This document shows positions 27,053-35,866 of a stretch of DNA of 64,000 nt, in pieces. Origin of the DNA: Deltaproteobacteria bacterium (GTDB lineage Bacteria > Desulfobacterota > Syntrophia > Syntrophales > Smithellaceae); assembly GCA_022710585.1 (NCBI GenBank), contig JAKLGV010000001.1, positions 124,001 to 188,000 of the forward strand, read 5' to 3'. Made by a program: the position numbers and the translations under genes. Numbering within the stretch: position 1 is the first letter of the stretch; each line of letters opens with the position of its first letter. The notes beneath the pieces are model-generated. The model had not been told where the DNA came from and searched no databases. It saw nothing but the letters and a program-made list of their open reading frames with translations.

Positions 27053-29191
27053 TTATACCAGTTGATAACCTTTTTCCCGGAATAATCTTAGGCACGCATC
27101 GGTCACGTTACTGTCATACAGCGTGCCTTTTTTCCGTTCGATTTCTTCCAGAGCGACATCAATTCCCAGCGACGGCCGATACGGACGATGGGAAGCCATG
27201 GCCTCCACGACATCCGCGACAGCCAGAATGCGCGCCTCCATAAGAATTTCATCGGCCTGCAAATTTCCCGGATAACCGGAGCCATCCATTCGCTCGTGAT
27301 GCTGATGGACGATTTTCGCCAGCGGCCAGGGAGATTCCACATGCCTCAGCATTTCATAGCCATTTTGAGAATGGGCCTTAATAAGCGAAAACTCCAGATC
27401 TGATAATTTTGTCGGCTTGGTCAATATCTCAGCCGGAACGGATAACTTCCCGATGTCATGAATCGATCCGGCCAGGCGCAACCCTTCAATTTTATCCTTG
27501 TCCAGCCCCATTTCAGCGGCAATGGCACAGGCCAGGTTTGCGGCACGGGACTGATGACCCGCCGTATAAGGATCTCTGGATTCCAGAACCGATACCAGCA
27601 CATTAATGGTGGCGCCCACAGCGTTTTTAAGGCTGGTGAGTGTTTCCTGAAGTTTTTCCTCCGTTTTCTTGCGTTCGGTTATATCCCTGCCTTCGCACAG
27701 AATATACAACGGATTCCCCTTGTCATCCCGGATAAAGCTGAACGTGGTTTCCGTCCACAAAGTCCGGCCGTCCCTGCAGCGGTATTCGAGTTCAAGCTGA
27801 CTCTTTGAGGAATCGGAGGGAGTATATACCAGTGGTCTGGACATCTTCGCGGTGAAAAAATCCATCGCTATCTTATAAGATGTTGCTGTTAAGAGTTTAT
27901 CCAAAGGCAATCGGATGAGTTCCGGCAGATTATAACCCCATAACTTCTCAACGGACGGGCTGATGTACTTCCACCCCAGGTTTAAATCCATCAGCCAGAC
28001 CTGATCTTTCATATGATCGGCCAGAAGATGATATTTCTCTTCACTTTCCCTGATGATTTCTTCCGTCCTTTTACGCTCCGAGATGTCCGTATGCAGCCCG
28101 ATCAGCCCGACGACATTGCCGGAGTCGTCCTTGATGGCATCGGCCCGCAGCATTGTAAGAAACACTCTGCCGTCTTTTGACACGAATTCTGTTTCGCCGA
28201 CCCAGGAACCTCCTTCTTTAATGGTTTGAAATACTTCTTTCGCTGTTTCATGATTTTTATAAATGATTGGACCGCCTCCGAGAGATTGCAGTTCATTCAC
28301 TGAATATCCAAAAAGCCTGACAAAAGCTTCGTTATGGTAAAAATGATTTCCGTCGGGATCCGACAGTCCGATTGCGTCACCGGAACTCTCCACCGCCTTA
28401 CTGATCAGGAGAAGTTGCCGTTCCACCTTGTGACGTTCCGTTATATCTCTGGAAAAGGCCAACAGAGCCTTTCTGTTTTCATGCCGGATAACTTTTGCTG
28501 AATTCTCTATTTCCCTGATGGATCCATCCTTACAAAGAAGCAGCGAATGGAATATCCTTGTCTCAACATCTTTATATTCAAGAAGAGATATTTCTTCAAT
28601 CAGTGTCGGAGTGAAATCGGACGGCACCAGATGATAAACAGACATGCCGGTCAGTTCTTCAACAGAATAGCCGGATATTTCAGCCAGGCGGTTATTGGCA
28701 AACTTGATGACGTCATCCTGTATAATCGATATACCATCGGTGACTTTTTCAATCAGCGCGGAATATTTTTCTTCGCTCGCGCGCAGGGCGTCTTCCATGC
28801 ATTTGCGTTCGGTGATGTCGATCAGATTAACCACGATAGCGTCATGAAGATGATCTCCCGGAAAATTTCGGGCGATACAATCGAATGTCCGCCAGCTTCT
28901 ATCACTGTGACGGATACGAATCTCTGTCTGTTCCGGCGGAGCATTTTTATTTTGAGTTAAATGATTGAAAGAAGTTTGAACAATATGGAAATCATCAGGA
29001 TGAACATTTTCAGTTGCGCATGCCCCCATTCTGCTCTTGGTTTTCCGTCCCAGAATTCTTTCAACGGCGGAATTGACATATTGGATATTGCCTTCCCTGT
29101 TGACAATAACAATGATGTCGGAAGCATCTTCCGTAAGCGCACGAAAGACTTTCGCGTCTGAATCTAATAGCCCCTGCAACTGTGTGCTCAT
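27053..29191 (-). CDS. Four-PAS-domain HD-GYP protein (putative c-di-GMP phosphodiesterase/sensor)
   Basis: 712 residues, no membrane segment seen. PAS domains at about 15-130, 143-262, 266-385 and 388-515, most ending in a DITERK/DISERK PAC motif. The HD-GYP domain (about 520-705) keeps HDIGKLSVP and HHERMDGSGYP. The last PAS domain (VWLMDLNLGWKYISPSVEKLWGY) and the HD-GYP part are close to those of the protein at 512-3130, which points to duplication. Expected role: breakdown of cyclic di-GMP under control of a sensed signal. AAAGGCG lies 9 bases before the ATG. Confidence 0.9.
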   Translation of the reverse strand: MSTQLQGLLDSDAKVFRALTEDASDIIVIVNREGNIQYVNSAVERILGRKTKSRMGACATENVHPDDFHIVQTSFNHLTQNKNAPPEQTEIRIRHSDRSWRTFDCIARNFPGDHLHDAIVVNLIDITERKCMEDALRASEEKYSALIEKVTDGISIIQDDVIKFANNRLAEISGYSVEELTGMSVYHLVPSDFTPTLIEEISLLEYKDVETRIFHSLLLCKDGSIREIENSAKVIRHENRKALLAFSRDITERHKVERQLLLISKAVESSGDAIGLSDPDGNHFYHNEAFVRLFGYSVNELQSLGGGPIIYKNHETAKEVFQTIKEGGSWVGETEFVSKDGRVFLTMLRADAIKDDSGNVVGLIGLHTDISERKRTEEIIRESEEKYHLLADHMKDQVWLMDLNLGWKYISPSVEKLWGYNLPELIRLPLDKLLTATSYKIAMDFFTAKMSRPLVYTPSDSSKSQLELEYRCRDGRTLWTETTFSFIRDDKGNPLYILCEGRDITERKKTEEKLQETLTSLKNAVGATINVLVSVLESRDPYTAGHQSRAANLACAIAAEMGLDKDKIEGLRLAGSIHDIGKLSVPAEILTKPTKLSDLEFSLIKAHSQNGYEMLRHVESPWPLAKIVHQHHERMDGSGYPGNLQADEILMEARILAVADVVEAMASHRPYRPSLGIDVALEEIERKKGTLYDSNVTDACLRLFREKGYQLV

Positions 29192-29477
29192 TGAAAAAGC
29201 GCCTTTGCATCAAGTTACTTTACAACTCAACCGATACCTCAAAAAGGGGAGTGGCAGGCACAGTTTTGTGTTTTTTGAAGTTAGATTAAAATACATAAAG
29301 AATGAGGGTGTGTCAAATTAAAAATGGCTTTCACGACCTTCACAACGAGCAAATCAAAATTCTTCCGGACCCATTCGCTGGAACCGTTGATATTTTGAGG
29401 ATTGATCGGGGATCGCTCTCTGGAATTTCCCTGGACGATTCTGATTTCACATCACGTCATCTTATGGAGTCATGGCT

Positions 29478-30248
29478 TCAAGATCTTGAAGAAGGTTTGT
29501 TTAGTCTCGCGGTAATCACCAGTTGATATGCGAACATGCTTTTCCACAAATTGGCAATGAAGGCTTCCGCCCTATATATATAATTCATGTAAAAACGATA
29601 GTACGGATTCGCCGCCAGCGCTTCCGGTTCGGCAGGCTGACCGGTTCGGCTTTGCGGAAATAGCCGGTTTCGGGCCTTGATTCCAATCAGCCCCCGCAGA
29701 AAGTACGGCGTTGCGTAAACTTGTACCACATCAAACCCGGCCGCCGTAATCAGCCGTTTGATGCTTTTGAGCGTGAAAAAGCGGATATGCGTTCTGTCCA
29801 TCATGCCTGAAACGGTGTAGTCCCACGTTCCGAAAAGCAGGCGCAGCCGGGTCAACCAGTTGGCTATGTTGGGCACGGAAACAAGCAGGGTGGCATTTTC
29901 TTTCATCAGCGGGACGGCGTTGCGAATCAGCAGCAGCGGATCATAAACGTGTTCGAGGATATCCGAAAAAATGACCAGGTCGAATTTTTCGCGCCTGATT
30001 GCTTCCGGAATCGTTTCCGGCCTGCTGAAATCCGCAACGGCGGCAAACGTGAGGCGCTTTTTTGCTTTTTCCACGGCCAGGGGGGACAGATCCACGCCGA
30101 AGACGGTATTGTTTTTCTTCATCATCTCCGCGCCGTTCTGCCCGTAGCCGCAGCCCACGTCCAGTACTTTCAGGCCTGATCCCACCTGTCGCAGAAGGCC
30201 GTGATGAAGCTCTTCAAAATAGGGGTACTGTCCGTTTAATTTATCCAT
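29478..30248 (-). CDS. Class I SAM-dependent methyltransferase
   Basis: 256 residues. The SAM motif I is VLDVGCGYGQNG, followed by GVDLSPLAVEKAKKR and the motif DLVIFSDILEHVYDP. The pattern is that of Methyltransf_11/UbiG-like small-molecule methyltransferases common in O-antigen loci. A hydrophobic hairpin-rich C-terminus may bring it to the membrane. It opens the glycan region on the minus strand, downstream of the glycosyltransferase at 30487 but separated from it by a palindromic repeat. Substrate unknown, likely a sugar or lipid-linked saccharide. Confidence 0.88.
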   Translation of the reverse strand: MDKLNGQYPYFEELHHGLLRQVGSGLKVLDVGCGYGQNGAEMMKKNNTVFGVDLSPLAVEKAKKRLTFAAVADFSRPETIPEAIRREKFDLVIFSDILEHVYDPLLLIRNAVPLMKENATLLVSVPNIANWLTRLRLLFGTWDYTVSGMMDRTHIRFFTLKSIKRLITAAGFDVVQVYATPYFLRGLIGIKARNRLFPQSRTGQPAEPEALAANPYYRFYMNYIYRAEAFIANLWKSMFAYQLVITARLNKPSSRS

Positions 30249-30374
30249 TATTGTTCTTCATTTTTTAACGGGTGAGGATTTGAAAAAGAATGTAGGGAAA
30301 ACGACCGGCTATGTCAATGAAAAGTTCACTGACGGAAAGTTCACAGATGCCGGCTTAGTGCTACAATGAAACCT

Positions 30375-30450
30375 TGTCATATCGACCAACGGGAGATATC
30401 TTGTATACTCTTATGATCATTAAGATTTCTCGCTTCGCTTCGAAATGACA
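30375..30450. repeat. Dispersed palindromic repeat, full inverted copy
   Basis: TGTCATATCGACC...GAGATATCTT (30375-30402) is mirrored by AAGATTTCTCG...TCGAAATGACA (30422-30450). The same core occurs at 50301-50330 and 52478-52569. It fills the gap between the glycosyltransferase and methyltransferase genes. Confidence 0.75.
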
Positions 30451-30486
30451 TACTGTAGAGATGTTTATGTAACGCTCACTAGCGGA

Positions 30487-31230
30487 CTATCGACGGAGAC
30501 GGGGGTACGTCACGGAGGAAAAGGTGCTTTTCAAGCGCGGGAAGTTTTTCAGGACACCGATGATAGCGTTCAGCATTTTTTGCGGCGGCAAGCCTCTGGA
30601 AATACCGGAACGCTGCCGGTAATTTATTTCGACATAGCCGATGCGAACACCGCTGAATTTTGCGCGGAGCGTTAATTCCGAACTGATCAAGGCCGTATTC
30701 ATCCAGTTTTCCGAACAAAGTTTATCGCCGAGCGCCCTGTTATAAATTCTAAAACCGCTGTCGGCATCCCGCACATCCACCTTGAAATATTTTCTTAAAA
30801 TAAAATTGTAGGCCAGCGTCAGGAAACGGCGATGCAACTGGTCGGTTCTTTTTGCCCGCACACCGATGATCAGTTCATGGTCGCGGCGGCGTTCATAGAG
30901 TTTCCAGAAATCATCCATGTCAAATTTGGAACCGGTATCACTGAAAAAGATATACGGGTTCTTTGCGATTTTCATCGCGTCTCTCAAGGCCCTCGTGTAA
31001 CCTTTTCGCTGTCCGCCGGTGGAATGAATAATGTCCGGGTTTTGAAGATATCCGGTAATAATTTCTTTGGTGCCGTCGGTGCTGCCGTCTTCCGCGATGA
31101 TCAGCTCCGACCCCGGCAATCGGGATAAAATCACTTTTTGAATATCCTGGATTTCCTTTTCGATGGTGTCGGCCTCGTTGTGAACAATCAGGATGACGGA
31201 AACCGGTTCTTGGTCGGAATGATTAACCAT
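30487..31230 (-). CDS. Family 2 glycosyltransferase
   Basis: 247 residues. A GT-A fold with SVILIVHNEADTIEKEI at the nucleotide site, the acidic IIAEDGSTDGTKEI, and the middle acidic motif DTGSKFDMDDF. It would transfer a sugar from a nucleotide donor to a lipid-linked acceptor or polyprenyl phosphate. It is shorter than DPM1-like proteins with membrane tails and has no helices of its own. It follows the small methyltransferase gene by 38 bases in the heptose cluster. Confidence 0.88.
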   Translation of the reverse strand: MVNHSDQEPVSVILIVHNEADTIEKEIQDIQKVILSRLPGSELIIAEDGSTDGTKEIITGYLQNPDIIHSTGGQRKGYTRALRDAMKIAKNPYIFFSDTGSKFDMDDFWKLYERRRDHELIIGVRAKRTDQLHRRFLTLAYNFILRKYFKVDVRDADSGFRIYNRALGDKLCSENWMNTALISSELTLRAKFSGVRIGYVEINYRQRSGISRGLPPQKMLNAIIGVLKNFPRLKSTFSSVTYPRLRR

Positions 31231-31268
31231 TGTCTTGCCCTGATACTTTTATGCTGACCTGAAAATAT

Positions 31269-31835
31269 TTATTTGACGGCTCTGATGTAAAGATGCGCGT
31301 CCGCCGGATTTTGAAAACGGTTTCTGGAAATTCCGCGGGAAAGAAAGATTTGCGGATCTCCCCCGATGACGTCGCTGAAGCCGATATCCCGCAGATGCCT
31401 GAACAAATCATCTTTCTGCCAGGCGCACTTGTGTTCGTCTCCCGGCCAGCGCTGCCAACCCCAGAACGTGGCGAAGACGTGTTCTCTGGAAAACGGACTT
31501 TTCTCCGGACTGCCATGCGTAATGTAATAAAGATACTCGCTCCATATTTTAATATCCGGCAGGTCGAAAAGAAATTCACCCCCCGGCCGGAGAAGTTGAT
31601 GAATATGCCGTAGCGCTTCAGTAAATTCGGCAAAACGCAAATGCTCCATCAACGCCAGGGCAATCACTTCGGAAAGCGAATTTTCCGGCAGGGGAATTTC
31701 CCAGATCGGACAGTTGAAATCCAACTCCACGCCGGGCTGTATGGTGATATCCTGATGCAGGTATCCCGGCGTCGGCCTCTGCCCGCAACCCAGTTCCAGC
31801 TTATAGGATTTTAAAAGAAGAGCATCTGGATTCAT
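31269..31835 (-). CDS. Small class I methyltransferase-like protein
   Basis: 188 residues. It begins almost directly with the SAM motif (KLELGCGQRPTPGYLHQDI) and contains the motif-IV-like ALALMEHLRFAEFTEALRHIHQLLRPGGEF. This is the short family of predicted SAM-dependent methyltransferases found in lipopolysaccharide and capsule loci. It starts one base after the gmhA stop, so it is coupled to the heptose genes. Substrate unknown. Confidence 0.82.
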   Translation of the reverse strand: MNPDALLLKSYKLELGCGQRPTPGYLHQDITIQPGVELDFNCPIWEIPLPENSLSEVIALALMEHLRFAEFTEALRHIHQLLRPGGEFLFDLPDIKIWSEYLYYITHGSPEKSPFSREHVFATFWGWQRWPGDEHKCAWQKDDLFRHLRDIGFSDVIGGDPQIFLSRGISRNRFQNPADAHLYIRAVK

Positions 31836-31836
31836 T

Positions 31837-32478
31837 TTATTTTTTGCCGCGGGAAATTATTTTCCGTGGCGTCGGCTTTGAAGATGACTGGCGTTGCTTA
31901 CCTTCTGATTTCAGCAATGCGGCGCGCAGCATTTTCATCATCATGTGGCTGATAATGGAATGAATATCTTCCGCGACCTTCATATCGTCAACAGCGATAT
32001 GGATGGCGTATTGCGCCGTCTGCTTCAATCTGCCGCCGTCAAATCCGCAGAAGCCCATCGTCACCGCGCCTTTTTTGTTGGCGTAGTCTATCGCCCGGAT
32101 AATGTTTCTGGAATTGCCGCTCGACGAAATGCCGATCACCACGTCGGCGGGGCGCAGAAAGTTTTTCAACTGTTCCACGAAAATCGCATCGTAACTGATG
32201 TCGTTGGCGATCGCGGAAACGGAAGGCATATTATCGTTGAGACACATCACCCGGAATTTTCTGTCCAGGTTCGCCGATGCGCCTTTATTGAAATCACAAA
32301 CGATATGCGAGGCGATGGTTCCGCTCCCGCCGTTGCCCATGGTAAAGATGGTATTTCCATTATCGTAAGCGGACTTCAGAATATTCACGATTTGATTGAT
32401 CTCCTGCGTCTTGATGACGCTGAGCTTTTTTTCCAGAAGCTTCAAATATCTTTTGATGTCGGCGGTGCAGTCAATCAT
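31837..32478 (-). CDS. gmhA: SIS-domain sedoheptulose-7-phosphate isomerase (GmhA-like)
   Basis: 213 residues. The SIS domain shows GNGGSGTIASHIVCDFNKG and GISSSGNSRNIIRAIDYA. GmhA converts sedoheptulose 7-phosphate to D-glycero-D-manno-heptose 7-phosphate, the first step of ADP- or GDP-heptose synthesis. The 8-base overlap with the following kinase gene, and the neighbouring hddA and hddC-gmhB genes, fit the GDP pathway. The last ~20 residues are basic and look disordered. Function rests on the family plus context. Confidence 0.9.
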   Translation of the reverse strand: MIDCTADIKRYLKLLEKKLSVIKTQEINQIVNILKSAYDNGNTIFTMGNGGSGTIASHIVCDFNKGASANLDRKFRVMCLNDNMPSVSAIANDISYDAIFVEQLKNFLRPADVVIGISSSGNSRNIIRAIDYANKKGAVTMGFCGFDGGRLKQTAQYAIHIAVDDMKVAEDIHSIISHMMMKMLRAALLKSEGKQRQSSSKPTPRKIISRGKK

Positions 32479-33469
32479 CTCCGTTCACCTCACTGGCTGT
32501 ATCATAAATCACCTTCGTCCCCCGCTTGTCAAACTGAAATTTGAATTCCTTTAAATCTTTCAGTGCATGCCGGAGTTTTTCCTGCCTCGGCTGTTCACAA
32601 TAGAACATTAAAAAACCGCTTCCGCCCGCCCCGAGCAGTTTGCCGCCGTCGGCGCCGTTTTTGCAGGCCAGTGCATAGTAATAATCGATTCTGTCATCGG
32701 CAATTTTCGGCGAAAGTTCCTTCTTCAAACGCCAGCCTTCATCCAGAATCGCGCCTACATCCTGTAAATTTCCCGCTTCCAGACTAACTTTGAGCTTGTG
32801 AGCCAGTCCGGTCATGGTCTGAATGTTCCGAAAAGTTTTCGGATCAGACATTGTGCTTCTTCTCTGATCCGTGAGAATTTCCCGCGCCGGCCTGGCTCCG
32901 CCTGTGTAAAAGAACAAAAGGTTGTTTTCCAGTTCCTGATGTTTTTCGGGAGACAGGACAACCGGTTCGACGCGGACAGTGTCGTCGGGATAAAAAGTAA
33001 TCAGATTTAATCCTCCGTAAGCCGCGGCGTATTGATCCTGTTTGCCGATAGGTTCTTTCAGAATGTCAATTTCAATGGCACAGGCCTCCCGGGCCAGCGC
33101 TTCCGGAACCGGATGACGACCGGCATAGAGGTGCAGCGCATGCAGCAGCCCCACAGTAAAGGCGCCTGATGAACCCAGACCGGTTCCCGCCGGAATATCG
33201 CCGATGGCATTAATATCAATGCCGCTGATGCTGAATTTTCTGAGCGCTTCGCGGACAATGGGATGGTGGATGTCCCCCGCGTCACTGACCAGTTCGGTGC
33301 GGGAATATTTCACCTGGATTCTTTCGTCAAAATAAGGATGCACAAAGATGTACATGTACTTGTTGATGGTTGCGCTTAACACACAGCCGGCGTGTCTTGA
33401 ATAAAACTCTTTCAAATCACTGCCGCCCCCGGCAAAGCTTACCCGAAAAGGCGTTCTTGTTCCGATCAT
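32471..33469 (-). CDS. hddA: GHMP-family D-glycero-D-manno-heptose 7-phosphate kinase (HddA-like)
   Basis: 332 residues. GHMP kinase motifs: TRTPFRVSFAGGGSDL at the N-terminus, the ATP loop PAGTGLGSSGAFTVGLLHAL, and GAGGSGFLMFY near the C-terminus. HddA phosphorylates the heptose 7-phosphate at the anomeric position to the 1,7-bisphosphate. The gene overlaps gmhA and lies 60 bases after the fused hddC-gmhB gene. Fucokinase-like relatives are possible, but the neighbours favour the heptose role. Confidence 0.88.
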   Translation of the reverse strand: MIGTRTPFRVSFAGGGSDLKEFYSRHAGCVLSATINKYMYIFVHPYFDERIQVKYSRTELVSDAGDIHHPIVREALRKFSISGIDINAIGDIPAGTGLGSSGAFTVGLLHALHLYAGRHPVPEALAREACAIEIDILKEPIGKQDQYAAAYGGLNLITFYPDDTVRVEPVVLSPEKHQELENNLLFFYTGGARPAREILTDQRRSTMSDPKTFRNIQTMTGLAHKLKVSLEAGNLQDVGAILDEGWRLKKELSPKIADDRIDYYYALACKNGADGGKLLGAGGSGFLMFYCEQPRQEKLRHALKDLKEFKFQFDKRGTKVIYDTASEVNGDD

Positions 33470-33529
33470 CCGGTCTCTCCCTGAACCGTCATGCCGTCAT
33501 CGGCTTTTACGCCGACCGGCCATCTGTCC

Positions 33530-34843
33530 TTAGCCCTTGTATTCATCAATAACAAAATCCACCGCCTTTTGCAGATTTTCAAAAACAAAGTCGGGAGGAC
33601 AATCAAATCTCTTGTCTTGCCCGGCATAGCCCGTTTTGACCAGAATCGTTTTCATTCCCGCGTTGCATCCCGCCTGAATGTCGCGGGTGGAATCGCCGAT
33701 CATAAAAGATTGGCTCAGGTCAATGTTAAAGTCCTGCTGAGCCTGCAAAATCATTCCGATCTCCGGCTTCCGGCACACGCAGGTAACTTTGTAATCACTG
33801 TTTTCTCCCGCAAAGCCGCGGTCAGGATGATGGGGACAATAATAAATGCCGTCCAGAAAAGCCTGCTGCTCCCCCAGAAGTCGATCCAATTTTTTATGGA
33901 TTCGGGCAACATCTTTCTCCGAACAGAGCCCTCTGGCCACAACCGACTGATTGGTCACCACAATTCCAAGATAATCCGACCGGTTGATTTTCCGGACAGC
34001 GTTGGCAGAACCGTCGATCAGCTTCAACTGTTCAGGCCGGTGCAGGAAATTCACCTCTTCGTTAATGACGCCGTCTCTATCCAGAAATATGGCTTTCTGA
34101 CTGTTCACAAGGTTGCGGTGATGAACTTTTCCATTCAGAATGTCCTTTTCCACCTCGTAGAATCTGGCCACCGAACCGGCATCCTTCACATACTCGGAAG
34201 ATGAATAGGCGTAAAGATTCTCCCCCCGATTCACCAACAACGGAAAAACATCGCGCCCGAAATCAAGCTTTTTCCCGCTTTCGATAAATCGCGTCATTGT
34301 CCGGTTTAGAACATAGATGCCGGCGTTGACCAGATTCCGGTAGTCCTGATCAGCGGGACGCGGTTTGGGAATAAATTCAGTGATTCTTCCGTCGTCATCC
34401 ACGTCCAGTAAATCACTGTCAAAAGGATGGTCATTGGGATGGGCCAGCAGCGTGCCGGGGCCGCCGCGCGAACGGTGGAAACGCATCAGCCTCTCCAGAT
34501 CGATATCGAAAATGGTATCCCCGTACAAAACCAGAATGTCTTGAGCATCACCGAACAGGGGTTCAGCATATTTAAAAGCACCGGCAGTACCCAGCGGTTC
34601 CGGTTCTTCCGCATATCGTATGGACAAATCAAATTTCCGGCCATCACCGAAATAGTTCCGAATGGCGTCTGCACCGTAACCGATGCTGATGATCACATCT
34701 TTGATATGATTTCCGGCAAGAAACTCCATCTGATATTGAAGAATCGGCTTGCCGGCAATGCTGACCATCGGCTTGGGTACCTGATCCGGCGTAATTTCTT
34801 TTAGCCTGGTTCCTTTTCCACCAGCGAGAATAAACGCAATCAT
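33530..34843 (-). CDS. Heptose-1-phosphate guanylyltransferase fused to heptose-1,7-bisphosphate phosphatase (HddC-GmhB)
   Basis: 437 residues, two enzymes in one chain. Residues 1-235 are a nucleotidyltransferase (FILAGGKGTRLKEIT, KPMVSIAGKPILQYQ). Residues about 250-437 are a HAD phosphatase of the GmhB type (AIFLDRDGVIN, then CPHHPDRG and CVCRKPE for zinc, and MIGDSTRDI). GmhB removes the 7-phosphate and the transferase then forms NDP-heptose, so the fusion joins consecutive steps. GTP as donor is inferred from the HddA-type kinase beside it. The start overlaps the epimerase stop by 4 bases (ATGA). In many bacteria the two are separate proteins. Confidence 0.9.
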   Translation of the reverse strand: MIAFILAGGKGTRLKEITPDQVPKPMVSIAGKPILQYQMEFLAGNHIKDVIISIGYGADAIRNYFGDGRKFDLSIRYAEEPEPLGTAGAFKYAEPLFGDAQDILVLYGDTIFDIDLERLMRFHRSRGGPGTLLAHPNDHPFDSDLLDVDDDGRITEFIPKPRPADQDYRNLVNAGIYVLNRTMTRFIESGKKLDFGRDVFPLLVNRGENLYAYSSSEYVKDAGSVARFYEVEKDILNGKVHHRNLVNSQKAIFLDRDGVINEEVNFLHRPEQLKLIDGSANAVRKINRSDYLGIVVTNQSVVARGLCSEKDVARIHKKLDRLLGEQQAFLDGIYYCPHHPDRGFAGENSDYKVTCVCRKPEIGMILQAQQDFNIDLSQSFMIGDSTRDIQAGCNAGMKTILVKTGYAGQDKRFDCPPDFVFENLQKAVDFVIDEYKG

Positions 34844-35778
34844 TGGTCGAGAATACTCCTGACAGCCAGTCTTACCGCCTCCGCGGAGGAATGCGCGGCC
34901 TTCCAGCCCAGCCCATTCAGTTTTTTCAAATCATACCGGTAATCAGGGACATCGCCCAGCCAGCCCGTGGTGCCTCCCGTGTAATGAAATTGCACCTGCT
35001 TCAGGCCCATCTCGGCACAGACGATTCGCGCAATCCGGGTCACCGTGATCCGATCCTTCACACCGGCGTTAAAATAATTCAGCCTTTCCCCGGCGTTTTG
35101 AAAGATAAAGTAGATCGCCCCGACGAGATCCCGAACATCAACATAAGGCTTCTTCTGCCGGCCGTCGCCCAAAATGGTCAGTTCTCGCGGATTCGCCCGT
35201 AATTTTTTTACAAAATCATGGATCACGCCGTGCGTCATTCTCGGCCCCACCACATTGGGAAACCGGACAATCCACGACTGCATATGATTCATCGCCGCAT
35301 AGGCGGCAATGAACGCTTCGGAAGCCAGTTTGCCCGCACCGTAATAGGACACCGGTGATAAGGGCCCGCTGCCTTCCGCCAATTTCCTTCTTGCGTCTCC
35401 GTAAACAGCTGATGACGAGGCAAATACAAATTTTCCGGCTTCAAACAAGCGGCAACACTCCAGTGTATTCCAGGCGGTCTGAAAAGTATTATTCAAATCC
35501 ATTTCCGGATGGGCAGCGGAAGCGGCGATATCCGAATTGGCCGCCAGATGAAAAACGGCGTCAAATTTGTTTGTCCGGAATATTTTTTTCAGTCTGTCCA
35601 GATGCAGCAGATCCTCTTTCATAAAAATAAAATTTTTATGCTGAGCAAGATGCCGGATATTTTCTTTGGTGCCAAGCGAAAGATTATCCAGCGCCACGAC
35701 CTGATGGTTTCCATCAACCAGCAAATCCGCCAGATGGCTGCCGATAAAACCGGCGCCGCCGGTAATCAGTATTTTCAT
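34840..35778 (-). CDS. NAD-dependent epimerase/dehydratase (SDR family)
   Basis: 312 residues. The Rossmann motif GGAGFIGSHLADLL lies at the N-terminus, SSSAVYGD gives the catalytic Ser, and YYGAGKLASE the YxxxK pair. Such enzymes epimerise or dehydrate nucleotide sugars; the relatives include UDP-glucose 4-epimerase. Coupled by a 4-base overlap to the hddC-gmhB gene, it may act on NDP-heptose or a different sugar of the same glycan. Substrate not readable from sequence. Confidence 0.9.
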   Translation of the reverse strand: MKILITGGAGFIGSHLADLLVDGNHQVVALDNLSLGTKENIRHLAQHKNFIFMKEDLLHLDRLKKIFRTNKFDAVFHLAANSDIAASAAHPEMDLNNTFQTAWNTLECCRLFEAGKFVFASSSAVYGDARRKLAEGSGPLSPVSYYGAGKLASEAFIAAYAAMNHMQSWIVRFPNVVGPRMTHGVIHDFVKKLRANPRELTILGDGRQKKPYVDVRDLVGAIYFIFQNAGERLNYFNAGVKDRITVTRIARIVCAEMGLKQVQFHYTGGTTGWLGDVPDYRYDLKKLNGLGWKAAHSSAEAVRLAVRSILDQ

Positions 35779-35866
35779 AACTATTTCCCGAGTTGCCTGT
35801 GATTTTTTACACTTATACCAGATTCCGGTTAAATTTCCACAAGTTCAGACGATGGGGTCCCCATCG

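Noticed and set aside
29302..29526. A 74-codon plus-strand frame beginning in the gap before the methyltransferase at 29478.
   Set aside because: No family resemblance, no ribosome binding site, and it runs into the end of the opposite gene.
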